From Lentzea cavernae (GTDB lineage Bacteria; Actinomycetota; Actinomycetes; Mycobacteriales; Pseudonocardiaceae): a stretch of DNA of 64,000 bases. The notes under the pieces are model-generated. The model was not told where the DNA came from, ran no database searches, and was given only the letters and a program-made list of their open reading frames with translations. Positions 51,931-61,418 of this stretch are shown piece after piece. The first letter of the stretch is position 1; every line of letters begins with the position of its first letter. The stretch lies in the NCBI RefSeq assembly GCF_014653695.1, contig NZ_BNAR01000027.1, positions 1 through 64,000 of the forward strand. The letters run 5' to 3'. Made by a program: the position numbers and the translations under genes.

Positions 51931-51963
51931 GAGGGCGGCCCGGCCGATGGCCTGGCCGCCCTC
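51931..51963 (+). terminator. Putative terminator after typA
   Basis: GAGGGCGGCC (51931-51940) pairs perfectly with GGCCGCCCTC (51954-51963) with a 13-base loop. The tail CGTCGT is not T-rich. Confidence 0.65.
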
Positions 51964-52180
51964 CGTCGTCTCCTGGGCACACGGGTGCTCTGGTACCCGC
52001 CGCCCGTGTTTCGACGCCTGCGAATCGGTGACCCCGGCACCGAACCACCCGACCGGGTGAGCCGTACTACCCACCGGGCGAGCAACCACGGAGCGCCGCC
52101 ACACGTCACCCGTAGTGGCGCGGGTGACAAAACCTGGGTTGCCCGAACGCCACCACCACACTTCTGGCAATGTGAGGACC

Positions 52181-53842
52181 ATGAGGCGACTCGGGGGAGT
52201 GCTTGTCGCTGCCGTCCTGTGCGGCACGGCGGCGGCGTGCACGAACGCGCCTCCTCCGCCCCTCGTGCCGAAGTCCGAGGCTCCCGTCATCACCACCACG
52301 GGGCCCAAGGTCACCGAGATCGTGGTGGGCGTGGACGACGTGGCGGGCGGCTACAACCCGCACGCCCTCGCGGCCCAGAGCCCCATCACGACGGCGCTGA
52401 GCTCCCTGCTGCTGCCGAGCGTGTTCCGGCCGGGCAACGACGGCGCGCCGCAGCTCGACCGCACCCTCGTGGTGAGCGCGAAGGTCACCAAGGCGGAGCC
52501 GTTCACGGTCACCTACACGATCCGCAAGGACGCCAGCTGGTCGGACAGCGCGCCCATCGCCGCCGAGGACTTCTACTACCTGTGGCAGCGTATGCGCGCC
52601 GAACCGGGGGTAGTGGATCCGGCGGGTTACAGGCTCATCAACAACATCAGCGCGCGCGAGGGCGGCAAGGTCGTCGAGGTCGCGTTCGGCAAGCCGTTCC
52701 CCGGCTGGCGGTCGCTCTTCTCGAACCTGTTGCCCGCGCACCTGCTCAAGGACGCGCCCGGCACGTGGTCGAACGTGCTCGCCACCGGCTTCCCCGCCAC
52801 CGCGGGACCCTTCCAGATGCGCAGCCTCGACGAGCCGCGCGGCGAGGTCGTGCTCGAGCGCAGCGACCGGTACTGGGAGACGCCGACGACGCTCGACCGG
52901 GTCGTCATCCGCAGGGCCACGCACAGCGCGATGGCCGAGTCACTGTCCAAAGGCGACAACCAGGCCGCGCTCCTGCGGGCGGACGCCTCCGACGTGAACC
53001 TGCTCGGGACGATCAAGGACGTCACCACGAAACCCGTGCCGCGCAACGAGGTCGTGCAGGTGCTGCTGCGGCCCGCGAGCGAGCAGCTCAAGGACCTCAA
53101 GACGCGCAAGGCGATCGTGGCCGCGCTCGACCGCGAGGCGCTCATCGCGTTCGGGACGCAGAGCGGGCCGAGCGCCCCGTTCCGGGCCGACTCGTACGTG
53201 GTGCCGCCGAGCCGCGCCGGGTACACCAAGACCATCACCGCGAACACGCTCGACGTGGCGGCGAGCGAGCAGCTGCTGACCGAGGCCGGGTACGCGAAGG
53301 CCGGCGCGGAGTGGCAGAAGGCCGGCAAGGCGCTCAAGCTCAGGATCGCCGCGCCGGAGAAGACCGAGCCCTACGTCGGCATCGCGAACCGCGTCAAGGC
53401 CCAGCTGGCCGAGCGCGGGATCGACTCCGAGGTCGTCACCCCGAACGCCGAGGAGCTCTTCAGCAAGCAGCTGACCGAGTCCGACGTCGACATCGCCGTC
53501 GTCCCGCGGGTCGACGCGGGCGACTCGGCGGCGGCGCTCGCGAGCGAGTTCGGCTGTGCCGGCGACGCTCCGGACGGGGCGACGCCCAGCCCGCAGAACC
53601 CCGCCGGTTTCTGCGACCCGGCGATCCAGGCCGACGTCGAGGCCGCGCTCAACGGCAAGGCGCTGCTGTCGGACGTGCTGGCCCGCGTCGAGCCGTTGAT
53701 CGGGGCCCAGGCCGTGTCGGTGCCCCTGTTCCAGGTGGTCGATCTGCTCGGTGTGCTTCCGACGGTTTCAGGAGTCGGAACCGGGGCACCCCTGGCGGGC
53801 GTGCTCAGCGGTGCACCCGAATGGCGGCGTCTCGACAAGTAG
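52181..53842 (+). CDS. lpqW: LpqW-like solute-binding lipoprotein (SBP family 5)
   Basis: This 553-residue exported protein has a lipoprotein-like signal ending at Cys about residue 20 (GTAAAC, weak lipobox) and a family 5 peptide-binding fold (GGYNPH, VTYTIRKDASWSDSAPI, then ATGFPATAGPFQ). Position after typA matches mycobacterial LpqW, which has lost transport and instead influences PIM/lipoarabinomannan branching. ATG at 52181 is chosen because it places the signal peptide. Here a complete Opp cassette follows, so a transport role is also possible. Confidence 0.82.
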   Translation: MRRLGGVLVAAVLCGTAAACTNAPPPPLVPKSEAPVITTTGPKVTEIVVGVDDVAGGYNPHALAAQSPITTALSSLLLPSVFRPGNDGAPQLDRTLVVSAKVTKAEPFTVTYTIRKDASWSDSAPIAAEDFYYLWQRMRAEPGVVDPAGYRLINNISAREGGKVVEVAFGKPFPGWRSLFSNLLPAHLLKDAPGTWSNVLATGFPATAGPFQMRSLDEPRGEVVLERSDRYWETPTTLDRVVIRRATHSAMAESLSKGDNQAALLRADASDVNLLGTIKDVTTKPVPRNEVVQVLLRPASEQLKDLKTRKAIVAALDREALIAFGTQSGPSAPFRADSYVVPPSRAGYTKTITANTLDVAASEQLLTEAGYAKAGAEWQKAGKALKLRIAAPEKTEPYVGIANRVKAQLAERGIDSEVVTPNAEELFSKQLTESDVDIAVVPRVDAGDSAAALASEFGCAGDAPDGATPSPQNPAGFCDPAIQADVEAALNGKALLSDVLARVEPLIGAQAVSVPLFQVVDLLGVLPTVSGVGTGAPLAGVLSGAPEWRRLDK

Positions 53843-54143
53843 CCGGCGGGTGGGAAATCCGTTGCGCGAGCCCTTTTCGCGTTGCTACGTTCGGCCGTTC
53901 TCGTTGACAGAATTCCAGCCGCCCGGTCAACGAACGCTGGCGCCCGGTAATCGGGCCATTGCGGCCTGCAACAACTCGTTTCCATTGGGTCACGATCGCC
54001 CTCCCAGGTAGTGACCGCCGCCTCAGCGGCTTCTTACGGTGCTGCCCACGATGTGCCGGTTCGGGGCGCGTATGGCACATCAACGTTATGGGCGTGCAGG
54101 CCGACCTGGCCGCGGCCGCCCAGTGCTAGGAGGGCACGTGTCG
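53843..54143. other. Intergenic region before the Opp operon
   Basis: This 301-bp gap holds a short GCCCG-5-CGGGC hairpin (53942-53956) and the RBS AGGAGG (54129-54134) of the next gene. It must contain the oppA promoter; I cannot call -10/-35 boxes with confidence and see no extra gene. Confidence 0.5.
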
Positions 54144-55922
54144 ATGAGGAGAACCAAAGCACTTCCGGCGATCGCGCTGGTCGCCAGCGCGTCTCTCGTG
54201 CTGGGTGCGTGCGGTGGCGGCGGCGGGAGCAGCGACGCCGACGGTGGCGACGCCACCGTCGCGGAGATGGCGACCGCACGCGGTGAGTCCGCGGACGGCT
54301 ACACCGCGCCGGATACGAAGCAGAGCGGCCAGGTCGTCGTGTCGACGGACAAGCCGTTCACCTCGTACAACAACGCGACCGAGGACGCGAACCAGTCCTA
54401 CAACACGTTCGCGCTGGTCCTCGTGCAGCCTGGTGCGCACATCACGAACGGCAACAACAAGGTCGTCCTGAACAAGGACGTCATGGACTCCGTCGAGGTC
54501 ACCTCGAAGTCCCCCCAGGTCGTGACCTGGAAGCTCAAGAAGGGCGTCACCTGGTCCGACGGTGAGGCCTGGGACTGCGACGACTTCTACATGGCGTGGC
54601 TCACGCAGTCGAACGCCGCGAAGAAGGCCGACGGCACCAAGATCTTCAAGGCCGCCGGAACCACGGGCTACGACCTGATGACCGGTGAGTGCAAGGACGA
54701 CCAGACGTTCGTCGGCACCTACAAGGAGCCGTACCCGGACTACGAGAGCCTGTTCAACTCGGACGTCCTGCCGGCCCACGTCCTCGAGAAGCAGACGGGC
54801 GTCGCCGACGTCACGAAGCTGACCCCCACCAGCGCCGAGGCCGACCTCACCAAGGTCGCCGACTTCTGGAACGAGAAGTGGAACGGGTTCACCAAGGACC
54901 TGATGCCCTCCGCGGGTCCGTACAAGCTGACCGCCTTCGAGCCGAACCAGTCGGTGACGCTCGAGCGCAACGAGAAGTGGGGCGGCAAGCCCGGTGGCCC
55001 GGAGAAGATCGTCCTGAAGGCGATTCCGGACCCCGTCGCGCAGGCGCAGGCGCTGGAGAACGGTGAGGTCTCCGTCAACTCCTTCGCCCAGCCGGACGCG
55101 AACGCGGCCACCAAGCTCAAGGGCCTGAGCGCCCAGGGCGTCACGTTCGGCGCGGGCCCCGGCCTGTCGTTCGAGCACCTCGACATCCAGATGAAGCACC
55201 CGGTGCTGTCGAAGGAGGAGGTCCGCAAGGCCTTCTTCATGTGCGTCAAGCGCCAGGACATCATCGACAAGCTGATCTCCGAGGTCCAGACGGACGCGAA
55301 GCCGCTCGGCAGCCTCATCTTCTTCCCGAAGGACGAGGGCTACAAGGACGTCTACGCGGACAAGGCCAAGGGTGACGCGACCGAGTCCAAGAAGATCCTG
55401 ACCGACGCGGGCTGGACGCAGGGTGCCGACGGCGTGTTCGCGAAGGACGGCGTCCGCGCCTCCTTCCGGATCAGCCACACCGACATCCCGCGCCGCAAGC
55501 AGACCGTCGAGCTGATCCAGGGCCAGTGCAAGGACGCCGGCATCGAGATCAAGGACGACACCGACCCGAACTTCCTGGACGAGCGCGTCTCCGCCGGTGA
55601 CTACGACGTCGCCCTGTTCGCGTGGTCCTCGCTGCCCTTCAAGAGCGGCAAGAAGTCCATCTACGAGACCGGTGGCGGCCAGAACTGGCAGAACCTGTCC
55701 GTGCCGAAGGCCGACGCGGCCCTGAAGCAGGCCGTCTCGCAGACGTCCATCGCCGACTCCCTGAAGTACTTCCAGGAGGCCGACGAGGCGCTGGCCGGTG
55801 CCTACGGTTCCTTCCCGCTGTTCCAGATGCCGAACATGTGGGCGTTCAAGGGACTCGACCGCGTGTACTTCCAGAGCTACTACGGCGCGCTGTGGAACGC
55901 CAACGAGTGGCAGACCAAGTAA
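54144..55922 (+). CDS. oppA: Peptide ABC transporter substrate-binding lipoprotein (OppA-like)
   Basis: This 592-residue family 5 binding lipoprotein has signal peptide and lipobox LGAC (Cys about residue 22), then a Gly/Ser linker. Fold blocks include VTWKLKKGVTWSDGEAWDCDDF and ISAGPYKLTAF-like SAGPYKL. It would deliver oligopeptides to OppBCDF. ATG at 54144 is chosen because AGGAGG sits 9 bases upstream; GTG at 54138 is an alternative. Confidence 0.9.
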   Translation: MRRTKALPAIALVASASLVLGACGGGGGSSDADGGDATVAEMATARGESADGYTAPDTKQSGQVVVSTDKPFTSYNNATEDANQSYNTFALVLVQPGAHITNGNNKVVLNKDVMDSVEVTSKSPQVVTWKLKKGVTWSDGEAWDCDDFYMAWLTQSNAAKKADGTKIFKAAGTTGYDLMTGECKDDQTFVGTYKEPYPDYESLFNSDVLPAHVLEKQTGVADVTKLTPTSAEADLTKVADFWNEKWNGFTKDLMPSAGPYKLTAFEPNQSVTLERNEKWGGKPGGPEKIVLKAIPDPVAQAQALENGEVSVNSFAQPDANAATKLKGLSAQGVTFGAGPGLSFEHLDIQMKHPVLSKEEVRKAFFMCVKRQDIIDKLISEVQTDAKPLGSLIFFPKDEGYKDVYADKAKGDATESKKILTDAGWTQGADGVFAKDGVRASFRISHTDIPRRKQTVELIQGQCKDAGIEIKDDTDPNFLDERVSAGDYDVALFAWSSLPFKSGKKSIYETGGGQNWQNLSVPKADAALKQAVSQTSIADSLKYFQEADEALAGAYGSFPLFQMPNMWAFKGLDRVYFQSYYGALWNANEWQTK

Positions 55923-55953
55923 TCGCCATAGCTGAAGTGCGCAACGCCTGACC

Positions 55954-55986
55954 GGGCGGGGCCGGACCACGAGTCCGGCCCCGCCC
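55954..55986 (+). terminator. Strong hairpin between oppA and oppB
   Basis: A 13-bp perfect stem (GGGCGGGGCCGGA, complement at 55974-55986) with a 7-base loop lacks a T-run. It probably acts as a partial terminator or 3' stabiliser giving more binding protein than permease mRNA. Confidence 0.65.
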
Positions 55987-56015
55987 GAGCCGGGTTGCCC
56001 CCTAGGAGCCCGCCC

Positions 56016-57014
56016 GTGATCCGCTACATCATCCGGCGCCTGCTGATCTCCATACCCATCCTGCTGATCGGCAGCTTCGCCTGTTACGTCCTCGTCGCCA
56101 CCGCCGGAAACCCCCTGGCGGAGATGCGATTCCGGCCCGGTGTCACCGAAGCGGACCTCAAGGCCGCCGAGGCCGCCCTGGGCCTCGACCAGCCCGTGGT
56201 CATCCGCTACTGGAACTGGCTCACCGACTTCCTGTCCGGTGACTGGGGCCAGAGCATCGCCCTCGGTCAGGCCAAGACCGCCGTCTTCCCGGCCGTCACG
56301 GACGCGCTGTGGACCACCGGCCGCCTCGTCATCGGGGCCGAACTCCTCGCTCTGACACTGGGCGTCTCGGTCGGCGTGCTCGCCGCCGTGCGCCAGTACT
56401 CGATCTTCGACTACCTCGCCACCAGCACCGCGTTCCTCATGTTCTCGATGCCGATCTTCTGCGTCGCGGTCATCGTGAAGAACTACGGCATCCAGTTCAA
56501 CAACGTCCTGGAGTCGATGGGGCTGGACCGCTGGCTCACCACCGCGGGCCCGCGGCCGGGCGGCTTCAGCGGCAGCTTCGGCGAAGTGATCTTCAAGTAC
56601 ACGGGCACGTTCCTGCTGCCGACGGTCGCGCTGATGCTGATCAGCTTCGCCGCGTACAGCCGGTTCGAACGCGCCTCGATGCTCGAGATCCTGCACTCCG
56701 ACTTCGTGCGGACCGCGCGGGCGAAGGGCATCTCGCAGGGCCGCGTGATCTTCCGGCACGCGTTCCGCAACGCGCTCATCCCCGTCGCCACTCTGTTCTC
56801 GCTGAACTTCGGCGCCGTGCTGTCCGGCGCGATCATCACCGAGACCGTGTTCGGCTGGTCGGGCATGGGCACGCTGCTGGTGAACTCCGTGCGGCAGTTC
56901 GACCCGCCGATGCTGATGGGCTGGCTCGCGGTGACGGCCACCCTGATCGTGCTGTTCAACCTGTTCGCCGACATCGTGTACGGCTTCCTCGACCCTAGGA
57001 TTCGCCTTGGCTAA
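56016..57014 (+). CDS. oppB: Peptide ABC transporter permease (OppB-like)
   Basis: This 332-residue permease has six membrane segments and the EAA-like loop RASMLEILHSDFVRTARAKGIS near residue 230. GTG at 56016 follows TAGGAG. It overlaps the OppC-like gene by 8 bases. Confidence 0.93.
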   Translation: MIRYIIRRLLISIPILLIGSFACYVLVATAGNPLAEMRFRPGVTEADLKAAEAALGLDQPVVIRYWNWLTDFLSGDWGQSIALGQAKTAVFPAVTDALWTTGRLVIGAELLALTLGVSVGVLAAVRQYSIFDYLATSTAFLMFSMPIFCVAVIVKNYGIQFNNVLESMGLDRWLTTAGPRPGGFSGSFGEVIFKYTGTFLLPTVALMLISFAAYSRFERASMLEILHSDFVRTARAKGISQGRVIFRHAFRNALIPVATLFSLNFGAVLSGAIITETVFGWSGMGTLLVNSVRQFDPPMLMGWLAVTATLIVLFNLFADIVYGFLDPRIRLG

Positions 57015-57939
57015 CATCAACTTGGCGTCCGAGGGCGGCGTGGTGAACAGCGCTCCCCAGTCCGACTCGCACGAGTTCGACGCCTCCAAGACCCGCACGC
57101 AGGGCCAGCTCGTCCTGCGGCGCTTCCTGCGCCACCGGCTCGCGATGGTGAGCCTCGGCGTCTTCGTCTTCCTGATCCTGTTCGCGTTCGTCGGTCCCTT
57201 CATCTGGACCTACGACTTCGAGGACGTGACCAGCAAGTCCTACCAGCCGATGAGCGGCACCCATCCGCTCGGCACCACCCAGGTCGGCAAGGACATGCTC
57301 GCGCTGCTCATGCGCGGCACCGGCTACTCGCTGCAGATCGCGTTGATCGTGGCCGCACTGGCGACCGCGGTGGGCGTGACCTTCGGCGCGCTGGCGGGAT
57401 ACCTGCGCGGGTTCGTGGACACCGCGCTGATGCGTCTCGTCGACCTGCTGCTGATCATCCCCCAGATCGCGGTCGCCGCGATCGTCGTCAAGGGGTTCTC
57501 GGGCAGCTGGTACGTCGTCGCGCTGGTGCTCGCCGCGTTCGCGTGGATGCAGATCGCCCGCATCACGCGCGGTGAGACGCTTTCCCTGGCACAACGGGAG
57601 TTCGTCGAGGCCGCGCGTGCCTGCGGTGCCTCGACCACGCGCATCATCTTCAAGCACCTCGTGCCGAACATGATCGGCAGCATCACGGTCAACGCCACGC
57701 TGGCGATCGCCGCCGCGGTGCTGACCGAGGCCGCGCTGTCGTTCCTGGGCCTGGGAGTACAGCCCCCGGACACCTCGCTCGGCGTGATCGTGCTGGAGAA
57801 CTACGGCCAGTTCATGAACCGGCCGTGGCTGTTCTGGGGTCCGTTCATCGTGCTCGTGTCGCTCTCCCTGGCCGTCAACTTCATCGGTGACGGCCTGCGC
57901 GACGCGTTCGACCCGAGGCAGACGAAGGTGCGTGCCTGA
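57007..57939 (+). CDS. oppC: Peptide ABC transporter permease (OppC-like)
   Basis: This 310-residue permease has the OppC-type extended N-terminus, six membrane segments, the HPLGTTQVGKDMLALLM periplasmic block and coupling loop REFVEAARACGASTTRIIFKHL near residue 200. TTG at 57007 is the longest start; GTG at 57042 is possible. Stop overlaps the next ATG by one base (TGATG). Confidence 0.93.
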   Translation: MANINLASEGGVVNSAPQSDSHEFDASKTRTQGQLVLRRFLRHRLAMVSLGVFVFLILFAFVGPFIWTYDFEDVTSKSYQPMSGTHPLGTTQVGKDMLALLMRGTGYSLQIALIVAALATAVGVTFGALAGYLRGFVDTALMRLVDLLLIIPQIAVAAIVVKGFSGSWYVVALVLAAFAWMQIARITRGETLSLAQREFVEAARACGASTTRIIFKHLVPNMIGSITVNATLAIAAAVLTEAALSFLGLGVQPPDTSLGVIVLENYGQFMNRPWLFWGPFIVLVSLSLAVNFIGDGLRDAFDPRQTKVRA

Positions 57940-59099
57940 TGAGTGTTTCCGAACTGACGGAGGACTTCCTGCCCTCCGGCACCACCGCACCGCTGCTCTC
58001 GGTCAAGGACCTGTCGGTCACCTTCCCGACCGACGACGGCGACGTCCGCGCCGTGCGCAACGTCTCGTTCGACCTCAACGCCGGCGACGTGCTCGGCATC
58101 GTCGGCGAGTCGGGCTCCGGCAAGTCCGTGTCCTCCATGGCGATCATGGGCCTGCTGCCCAAGAACGCCGTCATCGAGGGCTCGATCCGCTACCGCGGTG
58201 AGGAGCTGAACGGCCGCACCTACAAGCAGATGCAGCCGTTCCGCAGCAAGCACATCGCGATGATCTTCCAGGACCCGATGACGTCGCTGAACCCCGTCTA
58301 CACCGTGGGGTGGCAGCTCGCCGAGACCTACCGCGCGCACCACGACGTCTCCAAGAAGGCGGCGTGGGCCAAGGCGGTCGAGGCGCTGGAACTGGTCGGC
58401 ATCCCGCAGCCGGACAAGCGCGCGTCCCAGTACCCGCACGAGTTCTCCGGCGGCATGCGGCAGCGCGTGGTGATCGCGATGGCGATCATCAACGACCCCA
58501 GCGTGATCATCGCCGACGAGCCGACCACCGCCCTCGACGTGACGGTGCAGGCGCAGATCCTCGACACCATGCTGCGCCTGCAGTCCGAGACCGACGCGGC
58601 GATCATCATGATCACGCACGACCTCGGCGTGGTCGCGGGCATGGTCAACCGCGTGCAGGTGATGTACGGCGGCACCGTGGTCGAGTCCGGCCCGGTCGAC
58701 GACGTCTTCGAACGCCCGCGGATGCCCTACACGGTCGGGCTGCTGGGCTCGGTCCCGAACCCGTCCACCCTGGGCAAGCGGCTCACGCCCATCAAGGGCG
58801 CGCCGCCCTCCCTGGTGAACCTCCCGACCGGCTGCTCGTTCTCGCCGCGCTGCCCGCTCGTCACCGACGTGTGCCAGGAGTGGGAGCCGGAGCTCGAGGA
58901 GGCCGGCGCCGCGAACCACCGGACGCGGTGCCACCGCTGGGAGCACCTGGCGACGATCGAGACGCCGCAGAGGCTGTTCCTGCACGACGAGATCGGCACG
59001 GTGGAGAACCCGGCGGCGTTCGCCGCGGCCAACCCCGACGAGTCGCTCGAAGTGACCGCCGTGCACGGGTCTTTGATCACGGATGAGGAGGCGAAGTGA
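57939..59099 (+). CDS. oppD: Peptide ABC transporter ATP-binding protein (OppD-like)
   Basis: This 386-residue ATPase has Walker A GESGSGKSV near residue 55, signature FSGGMRQR near 170, Walker B VIIADEPTTALD and ITHDLG. The C-terminal oligopeptide-transporter domain carries the Cys pattern SFSPRCPLVTDVC, which binds an iron-sulfur or metal centre in the family. Coupled by a GTGA overlap to the last gene of the cassette. Confidence 0.94.
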   Translation: MSVSELTEDFLPSGTTAPLLSVKDLSVTFPTDDGDVRAVRNVSFDLNAGDVLGIVGESGSGKSVSSMAIMGLLPKNAVIEGSIRYRGEELNGRTYKQMQPFRSKHIAMIFQDPMTSLNPVYTVGWQLAETYRAHHDVSKKAAWAKAVEALELVGIPQPDKRASQYPHEFSGGMRQRVVIAMAIINDPSVIIADEPTTALDVTVQAQILDTMLRLQSETDAAIIMITHDLGVVAGMVNRVQVMYGGTVVESGPVDDVFERPRMPYTVGLLGSVPNPSTLGKRLTPIKGAPPSLVNLPTGCSFSPRCPLVTDVCQEWEPELEEAGAANHRTRCHRWEHLATIETPQRLFLHDEIGTVENPAAFAAANPDESLEVTAVHGSLITDEEAK

Positions 59100-60088
59100 C
59101 CGCGCCACTGCTGGAGGTCACCGACCTCGTCAAGGAGTTCCCCGTGCGCGGCAAGGGGATCATCCCGCGCAACATCGGCACCGTGCAGGCCGTGTCCGGC
59201 GTGTCGTTCACCCTGCACCCCGGTGAGACCCTCGGCCTCGTCGGCGAGTCGGGCTGCGGCAAGTCCACGACCGGGCGCGCGATCCTGCAGCTGCACAAGC
59301 CGACCTCGGGCTCGGTGAAGTTCGAGGGCCGCGAGCTCACGTCCATGAGCACCAAGCAGCTGCGGCCGCTGCGCAAGGACATCCAGATCGTCTTCCAGGA
59401 CCCGTACGCGTCGCTGAACCCCAAGTGGCAGGTCAACGACATCATCGCGGAACCCCTGGTGATCCACGGTGTCGAGGGCGGCGTGCAGCGGCGGGTCAAC
59501 GAGCTCATGGAGCTCGTGGGCCTCAACCCCGAGCACCGCAACCGCTACGCGCACGAGTTCTCCGGCGGTCAGCGGCAGCGCATCGGCATCGCCCGCGCCC
59601 TGGCGCTGAACCCGCGGTTCCTGGTGCTGGACGAGCCGGTGTCCGCTTTGGACGTCTCGGTGCAGGCCGGTGTCGTGAACCTGTTGGAGGAGCTGCAGGA
59701 ACGGCTCGGGCTCGCCTACCTGTTCGTCGCGCACGACCTCTCGGTGGTGCGGCACATCTCGGACCGGGTCGCGGTCATGTACCTCGGCAAGATCATCGAG
59801 ATGGGCGAGCGCGAGGCCATCTACACCAAGCCGATGCACCCGTACACGCAGGCGCTGCTGTCCGCGGTGCCGATGCCGGACCCCAAGGCGGAGCGCCAGC
59901 GCCAGCGGATCGTGCTGACCGGTGACGTGCCGTCGCCCGTCAACCCGCCGTCGGGGTGCCGGTTCCGCACCCGCTGCTGGAAGGCGCAGGACATCTGCGC
60001 CACCGAGGAACCGAAGCTGGAACGGCGTGGCGGCCCGGACGGAACGCTGTCCGCGTGCCACTTCGCGGAAGAACGCTCGGTGGTGTGA
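59096..60088 (+). CDS. oppF: Peptide ABC transporter ATP-binding protein (OppF-like)
   Basis: This 330-residue ATPase has Walker A GESGCGKST near residue 50, signature FSGGQRQRIGIARAL near 152, Walker B FLVLDEPVSALD and VAHDLS. The C-terminal block GCRFRTRCWKAQDIC is the oligopeptide transporter tail. Last gene of the oppABCDF cassette; a terminator follows. Confidence 0.94.
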   Translation: MTAPLLEVTDLVKEFPVRGKGIIPRNIGTVQAVSGVSFTLHPGETLGLVGESGCGKSTTGRAILQLHKPTSGSVKFEGRELTSMSTKQLRPLRKDIQIVFQDPYASLNPKWQVNDIIAEPLVIHGVEGGVQRRVNELMELVGLNPEHRNRYAHEFSGGQRQRIGIARALALNPRFLVLDEPVSALDVSVQAGVVNLLEELQERLGLAYLFVAHDLSVVRHISDRVAVMYLGKIIEMGEREAIYTKPMHPYTQALLSAVPMPDPKAERQRQRIVLTGDVPSPVNPPSGCRFRTRCWKAQDICATEEPKLERRGGPDGTLSACHFAEERSVV

Positions 60089-60118
60089 CGGTGTCGCCGA
60101 GCGACACAGGTCATTAGC

Positions 60119-60155
60119 AAAGGCCGCCTTCATCAACTGATGAGGGCGGCCTTTA
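60119..60155 (+). terminator. Intrinsic terminator after oppF
   Basis: AAAGGCCGCC (60119-60128) pairs with GGCGGCCTTT (60145-60154), with further TCATC/GATGA pairing in the loop, then ACTCTG. It lies 11 bases before the mshB start, so mshB must be read from its own promoter in or near this hairpin or by read-through. Confidence 0.8.
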
Positions 60156-60165
60156 CTCTGTTTCA

Positions 60166-60996
60166 GTGACCCTGACTGCCCCACCGCGGTTGCTCTTCGT
60201 GCACGCCCACCCCGACGACGAAAGTCTGTGGACCGGCGGCACCATCGCGCGCTACGCCTCGGCCGGCGCGCACGTCACCGTGGTCACCTGCACGCTGGGC
60301 GAAGAGGGCGAGATCATCCCGCCCGCGCTGGCGAACCTCGCCGCCGACGCCGCAGACCAGCTCGGTGGCTACCGCGTGGGAGAACTCCGCTCCGCCTGCG
60401 CCGCACTCGGCGTGACGGACCACCGGTTCCTCGGCGGCATCGGGCGGTGGCGCGACTCCGGCATGGTCGACGTGCCGTCCAACGCGAAGCCGCGCGCGTT
60501 CGTCCAGGGAGCGCTCGAGGACCAGACCGCCCAACTGGTCGAGATCCTGCGCGAGGTCAAGCCACAGGTCGTCGTGAGTTACGACGCGTTCGGCGGCTAC
60601 GGCCACCCGGACCACATCCGCGCGCACGAGATCACGGTCGCCGCGTGCGCCCAGGTCTCCGACGTCGAGCGGGTCTTCTACGCGGTGACGTCCCGCGACG
60701 CCACGGAAGCGGGTGTGCGGGAGCTGGAGAACGTCCCCGAGGCGTTCCGGCTGCCCGAGCCCGGTGAGCTGCCGGTCACGCCGGATGAAGAGATCACAAC
60801 GGTTGTCGACGTCCGGGAGCACCTGACCGCCAAGCGGCGGGCGTTGAGGGCACACTCGACGCAGGTCAGTGTGTGGGACGGCGGGTACGCGTTGTCGAAC
60901 GACATCGCGCAGCCGCTGGTCGGGGGCGAGTACTACGTGCTCGCGAAGGGCTCACCGGAAGGTGTGGCCACGGATCTGTTCGGAGGACTCGGGTGA
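60166..60996 (+). CDS. mshB: Mycothiol biosynthesis deacetylase MshB
   Basis: This 276-residue zinc enzyme removes acetate from GlcNAc-inositol in mycothiol synthesis. The PIG-L/LmbE metal site is visible as HAHPDDE (near residue 13) and GYGHPDH (near 147). Mycothiol is specific to actinobacteria. GTG at 60166 is used. The stop overlaps the DUF6113-type gene by 4 bases (GTGA). Confidence 0.96.
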   Translation: MTLTAPPRLLFVHAHPDDESLWTGGTIARYASAGAHVTVVTCTLGEEGEIIPPALANLAADAADQLGGYRVGELRSACAALGVTDHRFLGGIGRWRDSGMVDVPSNAKPRAFVQGALEDQTAQLVEILREVKPQVVVSYDAFGGYGHPDHIRAHEITVAACAQVSDVERVFYAVTSRDATEAGVRELENVPEAFRLPEPGELPVTPDEEITTVVDVREHLTAKRRALRAHSTQVSVWDGGYALSNDIAQPLVGGEYYVLAKGSPEGVATDLFGGLG

Positions 60997-61418
60997 CCGC
61001 TGGCTGGCGAGTCGTTCTGCTGCTGCTCCTGTGCGTGGAGGCAGCGGTGCTCGCCGTGCTGGAAGCGTTCTTCCTCCCCCTCAGACTCGACGGCGTGATC
61101 CTGCCGAGGCTGGGCGACATCCCGTTCCCCGTCACGATCGTCGTGGCGGTCGTCACGACGCCGTTGCTCGTGCAGTGGGCGGCCGGCCTGTCGACCAGGG
61201 TCGTCGGCGCCGCGGCCCCGCTGATCGTGTGGTTCTTCACGATCTTCGCGCTCGGGTTCCTCGAGCCGGGCGGCCAGGGCCAGTTCCTGCTCGGCGACTG
61301 GCGGACGCTGCTGCTGATCGCGGGCGGCGCGATGCCCGGCGCGGTGGCCGTGGGCGCCGTGATGGCACGCAACGCGGCGAACCGGCCGGGCCTCTACGAG
61401 ACCGCGGGGATCCAGTAG
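60993..61418 (+). CDS. DUF6113-like membrane protein
   Basis: This 141-residue protein has four hydrophobic segments (about residues 5-25, 40-62, 70-95 and 105-130). It is coupled to mshB by a GTGA overlap and occupies the position of Rv1171, a conserved membrane protein next to mshB. Function is unknown. Confidence 0.85.
   Translation: MTAGWRVVLLLLLCVEAAVLAVLEAFFLPLRLDGVILPRLGDIPFPVTIVVAVVTTPLLVQWAAGLSTRVVGAAAPLIVWFFTIFALGFLEPGGQGQFLLGDWRTLLLIAGGAMPGAVAVGAVMARNAANRPGLYETAGIQ

Noticed and set aside
54126..57203. Very long open frame on the minus strand (over 1,000 codons) antisense to the Opp operon
   Set aside because: It is the high-GC shadow of oppA/oppB: no RBS, no signal or motif, and low-complexity His/Gln/Arg/Val composition typical of antisense frames.
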